DNA of 64,000 bases from Palaemon carinicauda (lineage: Eukaryota; Arthropoda; Malacostraca; Decapoda; Palaemonidae), in assembly GCF_036898095.1 (NCBI RefSeq), contig NC_090745.1, positions 87,025,748-87,089,747 on the forward strand, read 5' to 3'. The notes under the pieces are model-generated. The model saw only the letters and a program-made list of their open reading frames with translations, did not search any database and was not told the origin of the DNA. Positions 1-13,005 of this stretch are shown here, in pieces. A program made the translations under genes and the position numbers. Within the stretch, counting starts at the first letter, position 1, and each line of letters begins with the position of its first letter.

Positions 1-180
1 TTATCCTGTCATTCATAAGGAGTGTGATGTACAGTATGTACCTTCTTAGTTAACACAAGTGTTTATTTATCTTTATGTCTGTGTCTGTTAATGTGTTTGT
101 TTTGTTGTTTGCAGGGTATAACTGCAGTGGAATTGTTAACTGAATAAAACCTTAGTTCTGGATACACCGGGTTTACTTCA
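1..180. other. Unassigned left-edge flank
   Basis: No coding region is recognisable. On the plus strand a T-rich tract ends in CAG at 112-114, followed by a short frame with a stop and an AATAAA at 143-148. This could be the last small exon of something upstream, but the frame is only about ten codons and matches nothing I know, so it is recorded only as a possible acceptor and polyadenylation signal. Confidence 0.15.
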
Positions 181-723
<543 letters not shown>

Positions 724-830
724 ACAACCTGAAGCGAGGAATTGATCGCTACAACTAACAATAGTCATGCTAATTTCATTCTTAAACTCAGATTGCTATA
801 GGCCTATGTGAAGTAAAATTTTATTTTTAC

Positions 831-832
<2 letters not shown>

Positions 833-915
<83 letters not shown>
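833..915. repeat. (GA)n microsatellite
   Basis: About 41 perfect AG repeats, followed by a short CT run at about 931-943 that could pair with it. It ends some 50 bp before the left end of DIRS-A. Confidence 0.97.
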
Positions 916-919
<4 letters not shown>

Positions 920-965
920 CTGGCATCGAATCTCTCTCTCTCTGAGAGAGGTTTTTTATAATTAT

Positions 966-1292
966 GTTATTTTCATTAGTAAAATAAATTTTTGAATATA
1001 CTTACCCGATAATCATGTAGCTGTCAACTCTGTTGCCCGACAGAAATCTACGGTCGGGATACGCCAGCGATCGCTATACAGGTGGGGGTGTACACAACAG
1101 CGCCATCTGTGGTCAGGTACTCCAGTACTTCTTGTCAACACCACCACAATTTTTTCCTCGGTCCACTGGTTCTCTATGGGGAGGAAGGGTGGGTCAATTA
1201 AATCATGATTATCGGGTAAGTATATTCAAAAATTTATTTTACTAATGAAAATAACACTTTTCAATATTAATCTTACCCGATAATCATGTAGC
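966..1292 (-). repeat. DIRS-A 3' inverted terminal repeat plus internal complementary region
   Basis: The outer end begins GTTATTTTCATTAG and is repeated inverted at 1203-1254. The adjoining 1254-1292 repeats, in inverse, the right outer end, so the two termini are joined here as in a circular intermediate. The repeat core holds AGCGATCGC at about 1066-1074. A consensus 5' splice site, CGGGTAAGTAT, lies at 1213-1223, and its reverse complement lies in the outer end. Confidence 0.85.
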
Positions 1293-1680
1293 TGATTCAC
1301 ACCCAGGGTGGTGGGTGGAGACCAGCATACATGTTAACAAAGAAGCTAAGTATCCCGTATTTTATTTTATTAGTTATTCAAAAATAACATAAAATAAATA
1401 AGTACCTGGTAAGGAAGACGACTTGAACCATTACTCTGCCTTTATTAAGTACGTCTTCCTTACTGAGCGTAGCGGTCCTCTTAGGATGCTGAACGACTCT
1501 TAGGTGCTGAAGTATAAAGGGCTGCAACCCATACTAAAGGACCTCATCACAACCTTTAACCTCGGCGCTTCTCAAGAAAGAATTGACCACCCGCCAAATC
1601 AACAAGGATGTGGAAGGCTTCTTAGCCGACCGTACAACCCATAAAAAGTATTCAAGAGAAAGGTTAAAAAGGTTATGGGA

Positions 1681-3055
1681 TTATGGGAATGTAGTGGCTG
1701 AGCCCCCGCCTACTACTGCATTCGTTGCTACGAATGGTCCCAGGGTGTAGCAGTTCTCGTAAAGAGACTGGACATCTTTGAGATAGAATGATGCGAACAC
1801 TGACTTGCTTCTCCAATAGGTAGCATCCATAACACTCTGCAGAGAACGGTTCTGTTTGAAGGCCACTGAAGTAGCCACAGCTCTCACTTCATGTGTCCTT
1901 ACCTTCAGCAAAGCAAGGTCTTCTTCCTTCAGATGAGAATGTGCTTCCCTAATCAGGAGCCTGAATTAGTAAGAAACTGAGTTCTTAGACCTTGGAAGAG
2001 AAGGCTTCTTGATAGCACACCATAAGGCTTCTGATTGTCCTCGTAAAGGTTATGACCTTTTTAGATAGTACCTAAGAGCTCTAACTGGGCAAAGTACTCT
2101 CTCCAGTTCGTTCCCCACCAAGTTGGACAGGCTTGGGATCTCGAACGACTTAGGCCAAGGACGTGAAGGAAGCTCGTTTTAGCAAAAAACCGAGCTGCAA
2201 GGAACATGTAGCCATTTCAGATGTGAAAACTATGTTCCTGCTGAAGGCGTGGATCTCACTTACTCTTTTAGCTGTTGTCAAGCACACGAGGAAAAGAGTT
2301 TTTAATGTGAGGTCCTTAAAAGAGGCTGATTGGAGAGGTTCAAATCTTGATGACATAAGGAACCTTAGGACCACGTCTAGATTCCAGCCTGGAGTGGACA
2401 ACCGACGTTCCTTTGAGGTCTCAAAAGACCTAAGGAGGTCCTGTAGATCTTTGTTGGTGGAAAGATCCAAGCCTCTGTGGCGGAAAACCGCTGCCAACAT
2501 ACTTCTGTAACCCTTGATCGTAGGAGCTGAAAGGGATCTTACGTTCCTTAGATGTAACAGGAAGTCAGCAATCTGGGTTACAGTGGTACTGGTTGAGGAA
2601 ACTGCATTGGCCTTGTACCAGCTTCGGAAGACTTCCCCTTTAGACTGATTGACTCTGAGAGTGGATGTCCTCCTTGCTCTGGCAATCGCTCTGGCTGCCT
2701 CCTTCGAAAAGCCCCTAGCTCTTGAGAGTCTTTCGAAAGTCTGAAGGCAGTCAGACGAAGAGCGTGGAGGTTTGGGTGTACCTTCTTTACGTGAGGTAGA
2801 CGTAGAAGGTCCACTCCTAGAGGAAGAGTCCTGGGAATGTCGACCAGCCATTGCAGTACCTCTATGAACCATTCTCTCGCGGGCCAGAGCGGAGCCAACC
2901 AACGTCAGCCGTGTCCCTTTGCGAGAGGCGAACTTCTGAAGTACCCTGTTGACAATCTTGAACGGCGGGAATGCATACAGGTCGAGATGGGACCAATCCA
3001 GCAGAAAAGCATCCACGTGAACTGCTGCTGGGTCTGGAATCGGAGAACAATACAA
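1681..3055 (-). pseudogene. DIRS-A tyrosine recombinase (frameshifted)
   Basis: Tyrosine recombinase of the DIRS class, expected to integrate the circular DNA copy. The 5' piece (2150-3055) begins with the RNase H/YR linker (LDWSHLDLYAFPPFKI). It runs through the helical N-terminal domain (TIKGYRSMLAAVFRHRGL) to the first catalytic arginine box (AKRVSEIHAFSR). A second piece in another frame (1681-1911) carries the HxxR box (THEVRA) and the terminal tyrosine context (FASFYLKDV). About 240 bp between them are out of frame and there is no single open frame, so this is a dead copy. The closest relative in the window is the DIRS-G recombinase. Confidence 0.85.
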
Positions 3056-3277
3056 CGGGAGCCTCTAGGTTATCGAGGTAGCGAACAGATCTATGGTTGG
3101 CTGACCCCACAGGGCCCAAAGTCTGCTGCAAACATTCTTGTGAAGGGTCCACTCTGTGGGGATGACCTGACCCTTCCAGCTGAGGCGATCTGCCATGACA
3201 TTCATATCGCCCTGAATGAACCTCGTTACCAGCGTGAGCTTTCGATCTTTTGACCAGATGAGGAGGTCCCTTGCGAT

Positions 3278-4243
3278 CTAGAACAACTTCCACGAATGAG
3301 TCCCTCCCTGCTTGGAGATGTAAGCCAAGGCTGTGGTGTTGTCAGAGTCCACCTCCACCACCTTGTTAAGCTGGAGGGACTTGAAGTTTATCAAGGCCAG
3401 ATGAACCGCCAACAGCTCCTTGCAATTGATGTGAAGTGTCCTTTGCTCCTGATTCCATGTTCCCGAGCATTCCTGTCCATCCAAAGTCGCACCCCAGCCC
3501 GTGTCTGATGCGTCCGAGAAGAGACGGCGGTCGGGTTTCTGAACAGCCAAAGGTAGACTTCCTTGAGAAGAAAGCTGTTCTTTCACCACGTGAGAGTAGA
3601 CCTCCTCTCTTCGGAAACAGGAACTGAGACCGTCTCTAGCGTCATGTCCTTTATCCAGTGAGCAGCTAGATGATACTGAAGGGGGCGGAGGTGGCGTCTC
3701 CCTAACTCGATGAACAGGGCCAGCGATGAAAGTGTCCCTGTTAGACTCATCCACTACCTGACTGAGCATCGGTTCCTTCTCAGCATGCTCTGGATGCATT
3801 CTAGGGCTTGGTAGATCCTTGGGGCCGACGGAAAAGCCCGAAAAGCTCGACTCTGAAGCTCCATACCCAGGTAGACAATGGTCTGGGATGGGACGAGCTG
3901 GGACTCCTCAAAATTGACCAGGAGGCCCAGTTCCTTGGTCAGATCCATAGTCCATCTGAGAATCTCCAGACAGCGACGACTTGTGGGAGCTCTTAAAAGC
4001 CAGTCGTCTGACGGAGCCGGACACAAGATCATGGTACTGCTGCACAGTCTGTGAACTGTCAACCATGGGGAAGCGAGGAAGTACAGCGACAACCCGAAAC
4101 TGTCTAGACTGTCTGGGTCGTACAGACAACTCCTTATCGGGTTGCTGAGGTTGCCGCACTGCGTCACAACAAGTCACTTCTGCTGGTTGTTGAACGTCTT
4201 CCCAGTGACACACTGACTCCGTAAACAAAAAATCCTCTAACAA
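3278..4243 (-). pseudogene. DIRS-A reverse transcriptase (3' half) and RNase H
   Basis: The 3754-4167 frame carries the RT palm remnant around SDDWLL and the thumb-side stretch ending VYLGMEL. The usual YLDD is degraded to PSDD. The 3278-3799 frame carries RNase H, with the first Asp in LFSDASDTGWGA, Glu in CKELLAVHLAL and Asp in VDSDNTTAL. The fingers and first half of the palm, present in DIRS-B (16990-17172) and DIRS-G, are absent. At least two frame changes separate the pieces, so it cannot make an active enzyme. Confidence 0.85.
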
Positions 4244-4599
4244 GGACTAAGCTTGGACTGCATGTCTTGCAACAAAGCTCAAGGTCTATGGGAGCAGGTG
4301 TGGTAACAGATGGGGTTAGCGACTGAAGCGGAACCATTACCCTCCCTGGAAGCATGTTATGCTTAAATAAAAGTCCATAGGAGGCTAAGCAGCTAAAGGC
4401 TCCTCTCCAAATGACAGAGTCCTCAAGGGAATATCAGAAGGAGGGAGAATAGCACTTTCTCATCTACAGGAACCATATCCGAGAAAAGCTAAGTTCTCTC
4501 AGTGAGGGTTTCACTGGTGCAAAAGCAGCAGACCAGAAGGCAACGTTATGAAACTGCTTGACAGTCTTGTGAGTTGGCAACAACCAAAGATGTGTGACT

Positions 4600-5430
4600 G
4601 AGGAGCATGCGGTAAGGTATGCAGAGCATGCTGTATGCAGAGCATGCTGTATGTAGAGCATGCTGTACGGTATGCAGAGCATGTTGCATGGCGTGCGGCT
4701 TATGCTGCATGGGATGAGGCTCATGCTGCATGGGATGAGGCTCATGCTGCATGGGATGAGGCTCATGCTGCATGGTATGAGACTCATGCTGCATGGGATG
4801 AGGCTCATGCTGCAAGGGATGAGGCTCATGCCACATGTGTTGAGGAGGATGCCGCATAGTATGAGGCTCCTGCCTCATGGGTTGAGGAGGTTGCCGCATA
4901 GCATGAAGCTCCTGCCTCATGGTTTGAGGAGGATGCCGCATAGCATGAGGCTCCTCATAGCATGAGGCTCCTGCCTCATGGGTTGAGGAGGATGCCGCAT
5001 AGCATGAGGCTCCTGCCTCATGGGTTGAGGAGGATGCCGCATAGCATGAGGCTCCTGCCTCATGGGTAGAGGAGGTTGCCGCATAGCATGAGGCTCCTGC
5101 CTCATGGATTGAGGAGGATGCCGCATAGCATGAGGCTCCTCATAGCATGAGGCTCCTGCCTCATGGGTTGAGGAGGATGCCGCATAGCATGAGGGTCCTG
5201 CCTCATGGTTTGAGGAGGATGCCGCATAGCATGAGGCTCCTGCCTCATGGGTAGAGGAGGTTGCCGCATAGCATGAGGCTCCTGCCTCATGGGTTGAGGA
5301 GGATGCCGCATAGCATGAGGCTCCTCATAGCATGAGGCTCCTGCCTCATGGGTAGAGGAGGTTGCCGCATAGCATGAGGCTCCTGCCTCATGGGTTGAGG
5401 AGGTTGCCTCATAGTGCTGGAACCCGGCAA
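4600..5430. repeat. DIRS-A Gag minisatellite with higher-order structure
   Basis: Two tandem blocks lie in the Gag region. At about 4610-4850 the unit is 21 bp (seven residues, MQHEPHP on the minus strand). At about 4850-5430 the unit is 42 bp (14 residues, MRHPPQPMRQEPHA). Within the second block a higher-order unit of 185 bp (four 42-mers plus 17 bp) recurs: its junction CTCCTCATAG starts at 4951, 5136 and 5321. Because 185 is not a multiple of three, every higher-order unit changes the reading frame. Confidence 0.9.
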
Positions 5431-5679
5431 CTCCCGATGCGGCAACTCACGCATGAAAGCAGGAGGCGCAGCAAGAACATGCGTCTGGCAGGGTGGACTG
5501 CGCATCGGAGGTGGAGCTCTCACAGGTGGAGGGTGGGAGCAGGCAGCCGCAGTATTTGCTGAGCGCACAACCTCGGCGGGTTGTAGGTTAACAGGCTACA
5601 TTGTCAACCTTCCAGCATGATACTCCTGTATGAAGGAGCAAGCTGAGACTGTATAGTCTGCAGCATGGACCACTAGGGT

Positions 5680-6189
5680 CTATGAAAGACAACAACAAAC
5701 GGAGCTACTGTCCGTTGAGACTGAGGGTCTAAAACAGCTGGTGCGGCAACAGACGGAGTTACTGCCTGTTGCGGTACCACCTTGCCTCTCTGGGAGGTGT
5801 GCAGTTGTCGTACTGCAGCAAGTCCGAACTGACCCAGTGCTAATGGCTACACCTAGGAGTTGGACTTGCGCGGAAGGGACCGACTTGCACTTAAAAGCTG
5901 CAAGATTTGGTCCATGGTTTCTGCGAGAAACCTCTTCCGCAGACGAGGAATAAATGGGCTCTCTCGTCTTTGTGTGGGTGGGGTGATCACGTCGGCTACG
6001 TGAGTTGGTTACACCCGAAACCACGGAGGGAAACGTCTGTTCGTCGATCAAGGCCTGATGAACCCATAAGTCCTTCGACGTTACTTCTCCCCTGGGCTTG
6101 GGAGCTTGTAAGAGTCCCAGACTAGGCGAACAACTGGCACGAACAGACGAACCCTCGAACGCAACACTGTAACACTTTGCGCTTATCAC
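5680..6189 (-). pseudogene. DIRS-A Gag N-terminal region
   Basis: An open frame of 169 codons at the 5' end of the sense strand, next to the Gag minisatellite. Its N-terminus shares the short pattern EGSSVRA followed by a Ser/Pro-rich stretch with the matching position in DIRS-G (54220-54537), and more weakly with DIRS-B (19290-19598). This supports a Gag-like start shared by the group. No zinc knuckle is visible. Downstream the frame runs into the frame-shifting minisatellite, and the C-terminal Gag segment found in B and G is missing. The function (structural RNA-binding protein) is inferred from position only. Confidence 0.55.
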
Positions 6190-7359
6190 TTTATCACTTT
6201 TGATTTTCTGTTTGCACTTATTTCACTGAACTCGAAACTTTAAGTGGTTTGTACCTGAAACACGCAATTCTATCCTTCATTAAAAGTTAGTAATTGCGAA
6301 AACAGTATTACAATGTAACAGAAAAACATAATGAAAGATAAATAATTCAGTGGCTGGAAAAAGAGACTAAACACTGGATCAAATAAACTACGTTTAAAAT
6401 CTCTCACCGCATAAAGCCTGGGAACAAGAATAAAACTCTAGAAACGTTTACCTTCTTCCCCTAAAGAGACTAGGGAGAAGAGCAAAAACGATAACAACGT
6501 TACCCGCTTGAACGAAACGTTTATCCTCCTCTCTCTCCCTCCGTCTCTATCTCTCTCTCTCTCTCTCTCTTGACTTAGAACCTGAGAGATGAGCCCAATT
6601 ATATATATCGTTAAAACATATTATTGTTAAAGGAAAAAAAACTGAAAGATTTCCCAAATAAAAAGTTCCTTTATTAGAATTAAAACCATTTAAGCTAAGA
6701 AAGAATGAACAAAACGCTAGAATCGGTTTACTCTTACTACAACGTGAAACCGTGAATACTCTCTCTCTATCGTAACGATAGAGCGCAAGTTGAACGTTCT
6801 GAACGTCAACAACTGCAGAGACAAAACAAAACGTTAGTTCAACTTTGAAAACAGTACGAGACTATCAAAGAAATTCTTTCAAAAACATTAAAATAGCATA
6901 ATATGTTAACAGGTAAAAACGAAATGACGGGCTCAATGTTAATTAACTTCGGTTCCAAGAAAAGACCGCCTACTATTAGGAAAGGTCGCATATAAACAAA
7001 CATAAAAATTAATTTTAATAAGTTTATAATAAAAGGAAGTTAATCGAAGAGGCCTATAAAAGGCGGAGAGATATAAAAAAAAAATATAACTTTGTTAATC
7101 AAAATTAAGAAAGAGAGTCTATACTCTCTTCGACACCAACACTTCCGTCTAAGGGAAGGGTCGGCCATTTAAAAGTGAAAGAGAGTTCATACTCTCTTCG
7201 TCACCAAAATTAAATAAAAAATTAAATCAAATTAATTCCAAAAACTTGCTAAGCTAATGATAAAGCTTCCTGAATAGCGAAGGCTAAACTCTAGAGCAAA
7301 TACATCACCAAATCGTGAACAATAACTCCAGAATCAACAGCGTATCCATGTAGGTCTAG
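6190..7359. other. DIRS-A 5' leader, no gene
   Basis: AT-rich untranslated leader between the Gag start and the right inverted repeat. It matches the DIRS-G leader (54540-55837) in order and in short shared phrases, such as the paired blocks around 6410-6490 and GGGAAGGGTCGGCCAT near 7155. A short CT run lies at about 6550-6570. No open frame or RNA gene is visible. Confidence 0.6.
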
Positions 7360-7545
7360 CCGGTGGCACGACAGAGGAAAAATTGAGGTGGTGTTGACAA
7401 GAAGTACTGGAGTACCTGACCACAGATGGCGCTGTTGTGTACACCCCCACCTGTATAGCGATCGCTGGCGTATCCCGACCGTAGATTTCTGTCGGGCAAC
7501 AGAGTTGACAGCTACATGATTATCGGGTAAGATTAATATTGAAAA
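7360..7545 (-). repeat. DIRS-A 5' inverted terminal repeat
   Basis: Reverse complement of about 1001-1172 with only scattered differences. The outermost bases (GATTAATATTGAAAA, 7531-7545) differ from the left end but reappear inverted in the internal complementary region at about 1256-1270. Confidence 0.87.
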
Positions 7546-9729
7546 ATATCGTGTACTAAACAAAACAAATCTTTGTAAAGCAAATCTATACTGTTTAAAA
7601 TGACAAAATATTGCCGACTCGTTACCGAAGTTTAGGCTATTCACTACCAATAAACGAACCCAGTCTACGTGTGAAAACCTTGAACACCCGAAGGGAACAA
7701 TAAAGCTTTTATATATACTGCACTAAATAATGCTTTATACCATCATTAACACTATTATTGAAATTATCAAAAGGTTAGAGAAAGATAAAGATTGCCAAGA
7801 ACGTAACCACAATTCTGTTTACATTTTTTCAGCTGGACTCGCACAATTAAAGTTGATTTCATTGTTGATGTGGAATTTTATCCTTTAATAGGCTATTTAT
7901 TATGAAATTATGTTAATAAGATGTAAGGTTAATATCGTTTTGTAACATTTAGTATTAACTACTGTTCTTAGGGCTACCAATATGCTTAAAAAGACAATAG
8001 ATTTGATACATTTTGTAATGTATGACTCGCAGACTTTGAACAGCTTCGCAGATACAGAAAATTTATTTTTGAAAAATAACGACCGCATAAATGAGGAATC
8101 GTATAATTCGAACACGCATAATTCGGGACCGTACTGTATAAACAAAGGCCAACATAAGTGTAAATATTTGGGCTAAATTTAAATGTAATTTGACAGATTG
8201 TTTCACACCTCTGACCTACTTCGATATTCTCATCTTTACATCAGAAATAGGCCCCTCTAGATTGCATAGTCACACAGATATATCCCTCATGGTACTTATC
8301 GTGAAGTTTGCTTCAATAGCTACCAATCAAGTTAACAGTCCAAAGCACTAAATGAAACTTACTCTTAGTTCTGCGGAAAATTCAGGGAAGACTACGCTAG
8401 TTGATTGTAGTGGGGATAACAATGACAATGACAGGCCTCCACCTTAAGACAACTCACATAATCAGCTAACATTAGCTAGTGATATGCTTCATAAGCTCAT
8501 GAGGTTGCTAACTTCCTTTGTTAAAGTTCAACAAAATCCAGTGAATCCTCTCTTAAAATAGTAACTCCGGTCAAACACATCGAGTTGCCAACCTAACCTA
8601 ACTCCCGAAGTTGTGCTCCTTTCAGTATTAATTCTAGAAGGTCACTGTGCATTAGAGATTCAAAAGCCTCCTACAGAGCCTCCATCCTTTAATTTGTCAA
8701 GACCCTTGTTCTGTTAAGCCTTTGCATGTCACAATCCTAGACACACTATATGACAACTACAGCATGATGACCAAGTGGATAGTCTCTATCCTAATATCCC
8801 TCAATTCATTAAAGTAAGTGCTCCTAAATTACAGTAAATCATATACTATATAAGCGGAGTGTCATATCATATGATCCCCGTAAATCTTGTTGGGTGACGA
8901 TGTCTCAATGAAACTTACTGGTAATCATTTGTATCATTCTTCTTTTGGCAGTACGTTCCATTCACTCGCAAGCTCGGCCACTAACTCATCACAGGTTTAT
9001 TCATGCTGGGTAAATGTAGGCATTGGTACATACAGTACACTAGAAACCAACCACATATTTAGTGACACCTTGATTATAATGCAGTACAGTAGTTTGAAAT
9101 GAAAGCAATACTGAAAAACAGAACTATAATCTGGAAACTTAATATCCATGGGTAACATACATATCCTCACTGTCAGTTTTCCCAGCATTCCTCAAATGAT
9201 ACAGCAAAATTACCATGACACTTACATAACTAGTTCTTCAACAAAGTATTTCCATGTCCATCCAATGACTCATGAGACCTTCCATAACAGCACGTTTTTC
9301 TATTGATAAAAAATGTTTTTATCACTATTGATAGGAACAAAAAATAAGTCCAAATATCCATATCATTACTGTATAAGGGATTCTTAAAGCAAATGGATCT
9401 TTCTTCAGGATTATGAGGACTTCATTGCTCACAGCACTCATTACACCTCTACTTGACTCCCTACTGCATCTAGGGTATTGTTGCAATTACCTGTTAAGAG
9501 AACCAATAAGAGATTAAGGCACTTCTTTGGGGGAGCTGGAGGCTTACTAACTAAATTTCACAAAGAATACAACTGACAATTTTGAGCGTAACATGTATTT
9601 TTCCTAACACACAGTTTTTTTTTTCACAAACCCCTACTCATTGTATTTCCCCCATCAGCCTTGCCCATCCCAAAAAATGTCTCGTAACTAACAACAACAC
9701 CCCACACCAACTCTGTACATTTCAAGTAT
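7546..9729. other. Unassigned AT-rich DNA between DIRS-A and DIRS-B
   Basis: The longest stretch without a recognisable transposon. Open frames here are short (about 60-80 codons), lack family resemblance and show no convincing splice-site pairs. It may be intron of the host gene whose exon lies at 57296-57466. I looked for further aldehyde dehydrogenase exons on the minus strand and found none. Confidence 0.5.
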
Positions 9730-10062
9730 GATATTTTCATAATAAAATAAATTTTTGAAGATACTTACCCGGTAGTTATATATATAGCTTACGTCCCTGA
9801 CGTCACGGCAGAAATTTCAAAACTTACGGCAATCGCCGATTGGGTAGCCAGGTGCACCAACAGTGCGCCCTCTAGCCAGGTACCTGGAACCATTCCAGTG
9901 ATTCCTCAGATCTTCCATGCGCATAGGTCTCTAGAGGGGAGGAAGGGGGGAATTAAATCATATATAACTACCGAGTATGTTAAAAAATTTATTTTATTAT
10001 GAAAATATCATTTTTAAACATCTGACTTACCCAGTAGTTATATATATAGCTGACTGACACCT
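9730..10062 (-). repeat. DIRS-B 3' inverted repeat and internal complementary region
   Basis: The outer end with ATACTTACCCGG (9761-9772) is repeated inverted at about 9963-10008, but there the splice-like motif has decayed (CCGAGTATG). The second half (about 10008-10062) should mirror the missing right end. Confidence 0.75.
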
Positions 10063-10410
10063 TTGGTGGAGGGTCAGAGACAGCCAACATTGCTGGAATT
10101 TACTTAAGAGTTAATAAACAAGCTTAAGGGTTCGTACCTGATAAGGAAGCTGACTTCAATTAATTCTTTCATTATGTCCGCTTTCTTTAAGAGATCCAGC
10201 GAGCCACCCAGGGAGCTGAAGACCTCTAGGAGCTGTCAAACCGGTCTAAAAACCTCTATGTGACAGGACCTCCTCCAATACCCTTGTTCCGGGCGCTTAA
10301 GGAACAAACTGACCACCTGACTAAAATCAATGATTGTGGAAGATTGTCGTCCAATCTCCACGAACAACCATAAAAATACGAGAGTTCCAAGAGAAGAAAA
10401 GAGTATTAGG

Positions 10411-11907
10411 TTACGAGAATGTAGTGGTAGAACATTCCCCAACTACTGCACTCGTTGCTATGAATGGTCCCAGAGTGTAGCAGTCCTCATAAAGAGTCTG
10501 GACACGTTTCAAATAATGTGAGGTGAACACAGATTTACTCCTCCAGAAGGTTGTGTTCATAATGCTTTGTAAAGAACTATTCTGCTTGAAGGCTACGGAA
10601 GTTGCCACAGCCCTAACTTCATGTGTCTTGACCTGCAAAAGCTTGAGGTCTGCCTCACTACAATGTGAATGAGCCTCTCTTATTAAGAGCCTGATGAAGA
10701 AGGATAGTTCATTCTTCGACCTATGTAAAGAAGGCTTCTTGACCGAGCATCAAAGAGCTTCTGACTTGCCTCGTAACTCTTTCGTTCTTTCCAGGTAGAA
10801 CTTCAGGGCTCTTACTGGGCACAGGACCTTCTCCAATTCCTCACTAACTACATCCGAAAGGTTCTGAATCTCAAAAGTCATAGGCCATGGTTGAGAAGGG
10901 CGTTCGTTCTAGCAAGAAAGCCCAGCTGCAAAGAACAGATAGCTTAGTTATCTCTAAAGCCTATGTTCTTGTTAAAGGCATGAATCTCACTGACCCCTTT
11001 AGCTGTCGCCAGACTAACCAAAAAGAGAGTCTTCAAAGTGAGGTCCTTAAACGAAGCTGAGTGCAAGGGCTCAAACCTGTCACTCATTAGGAACTTCAGG
11101 ACTATATCCAGATTCCAAGCTGGTGATTCCTGGTGCCGTTCCTTAGATGTCTCAAGGAATTGAGAAAATCCTGTAGGTCTTTATTATTAGAAAGGTCCAA
11201 GTTCCTATGCCTGAAGAAGGCCGCTAGCATACTCCTGTATCCCATGATGGACGAAGATGAAAACCTACGTTTCCTTCTAAGGTATAACAGGAAGTAAGCA
11301 ATCTGAGTCACAGAGGTACTGGAAGAGAAAACAGAGTTGACTCTGCACCATTCTCTAAAAACCTTGATGGTAGAAGACCTCCTTGCTCTTGCAATCGTCC
11401 TACCTGCCTCCTTCGAACAACCTCAGTTCTTGTGAGTTTTTCGATAGTCTGAAGGCAATTAGACAAAGAGCTTGCAAGTTTTGATGGTATCTTTCCAGGT
11501 AGGGTTGTTTGAGTAGATCTACTCTTATTGGAAGGCTTCTCGGGGAGTCCACCATCCATTCTAGTACCTCTGTGAACCACTCTCTTGAGGGTAAAAGGGG
11601 GCCACTAGAGTCAATCTGGTTCCCTTGTGTGACCCGAATTATTTGCTTCACTTTGTGTACAATCTTGAACGGAAGGAATGCATACACGTCCAGGTGAGAC
11701 CAAACTAAAAGGAAAAACGTCTATGTGGACTGCTTCGAGATCTGGCACTGGGGAGCAGTATGTCTCCAACCTCTTCGTCTTCGAGGTTGTGAACAGGTCT
11801 ATACAAGGACGACTCCAAATCCGCAACAGGATTTTGCAGACCTCTTGATGAAGAGTCCATTCTGTGGACAGAACTTGACCTCTCCTGCTGAGACTGTCTG
11901 CCATCAC
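10411..11907 (-). pseudogene. DIRS-B tyrosine recombinase (fragmented)
   Basis: Pieces of a DIRS recombinase lie in order. 11611-11907 holds the RNase H/YR linker, with the LSRRGQVLSTEWTLH pattern shared with DIRS-G. 11308-11687 holds the N-terminal helices, and 11102-11311 holds SIMGYRSMLAAFFRHRNL. The arginine box region is out of frame at about 10860-11100. 10411-10638 holds the HxxR box THEVRAVATSVAF and the terminal tyrosine context. At least four frame changes separate the pieces. The gene is dead but collinear with the DIRS-G and DIRS-A recombinases. Confidence 0.82.
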
Positions 11908-12325
11908 ATTCTTTTCCCCTTGAATAAACCTTGTTACATGGGTTACATTCTTCTCTTTTGTCCAGTAAAGAAGAACTCTCGCAGTCTCGTTATAAAGACC
12001 TTGAGTGGGTTCCGCCTCGTTTGGCTTTGTAGGCCAACTCTATAGTGTTGTTGGCGTTGACCTGCACCACTCTGTCCAGTAATGACCTTTCAATGCTTTT
12101 GAGGGCCAACAGGATTGCCAACAGCTCCTTCTGGTTTATGTGGAGGATCTCCTTATCTTTTGATCAGAGACCCGAGATCTCCACGCCGAGTCCGAGGCAT
12201 CGGAACACAACACAAGGTCTGAGTTCCTATGTTCCAAGGAAAGACCTTCTTGAAGTTTGAACGGATCGTTCCACCACTGAAGGCAACTTTTACGGATTCC
12301 GTAATGGGGATGCATTTTGTCTCTA
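11908..12325 (-). pseudogene. DIRS-B RNase H remnant
   Basis: Degenerate RNase H segment directly downstream (sense) of the Tigger insertion. It corresponds to the RNase H of DIRS-A (about 3278-3560) by nucleotide similarity and position, with no intact frame. Its upstream part lies on the other side of the Tigger element from 16286. Confidence 0.6.
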
Positions 12326-13002
12326 CAGTGAACCCTCGTTTATCGCGGTAGATAGGTTCCAGACGCGGGCGCGATAGGTGAAAATCCGCGAAGTAGTGAC
12401 ATCATATTTACCTATTTATTTAACATGTATATTCGGACTTTTAAAACCTTCCCTTGTACGTAGTACTGTTAACAAACCACCCTTTAATGTACAGAACACT
12501 TAATGCATGTACTACAGCACCCTAAACTAAAACAGGCACAAATATTAAAGGCGATTTTATATCATGCGTTTCCTAAACACCTAAAAAGCACGATAAAAAA
12601 TGGCAACCAATGTTTTGTTTACGTTCATCTCTGATCATAATGAAGAAACAAACTCATTTAGTGTAGAGTACACATATATGTATAGGTTAGTTTTTGCATC
12701 GATTATATTGATTATACAGTACTGTACTGTATGTTGATTTGTTTATTACCAATGTTTTAGTTTACGTATTTTTCTTAGGACTTCCAAATGAAATGTTTTT
12801 CTTTATGACGCCGCCTGAAACGACGGCGTGTACGCTCAGTAAACAACCACGCTCAGAACAAACAAGGCATTTAACGTGCATGATGATAGTGATAAATAAT
12901 GATACAGTACATACAGTATTTACAGTAAAAGCATTTACAAAATATGTTACCTTACAAATATAAATTATACAGTATTGTACGTAGCAAAGCAGGAAAACAA
13001 TT

Positions 13003-13005
<3 letters not shown>

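Larger units (their letters stand above)
966..7545 (-). mobile_element. DIRS-type retrotransposon A (internally deleted)
   Basis: A 6.6-kb element read on the minus strand. Its ends are inverted copies: about 1001-1172 is the reverse complement of about 7360-7530. Next to the left repeat lies the internal complementary region at 1203-1292. Its first half is the reverse complement of the left outer end and its second half of the right outer end, which is the defining DIRS signature. Sense order is Gag N-terminus, Gag minisatellite, RT/RNase H, tyrosine recombinase. Compared with DIRS-G and -B, the C-terminal Gag part and the first half of RT are missing, with an abrupt join near 4250-4390. No target-site duplication is seen, as expected for tyrosine-recombinase integration. 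Confidence 0.88.

Noticed and set aside
4600..5430. CRISPR-like array
   Set aside because: The repeats have no unique spacers. Unit and spacer are one continuous 42-bp tandem repeat, and the context is a eukaryotic retrotransposon.
966..7545. LTR retrotransposon or DDE-type DNA transposon interpretation of DIRS-A
   Set aside because: The ends are inverted rather than direct repeats. There is no target duplication, an internal complementary region is present, and the coding region carries RT plus tyrosine recombinase.
8887..9102. Small host gene in the unassigned region
   Set aside because: A 71-codon frame without recognisable domain, splice signals or codon bias distinct from its surroundings.
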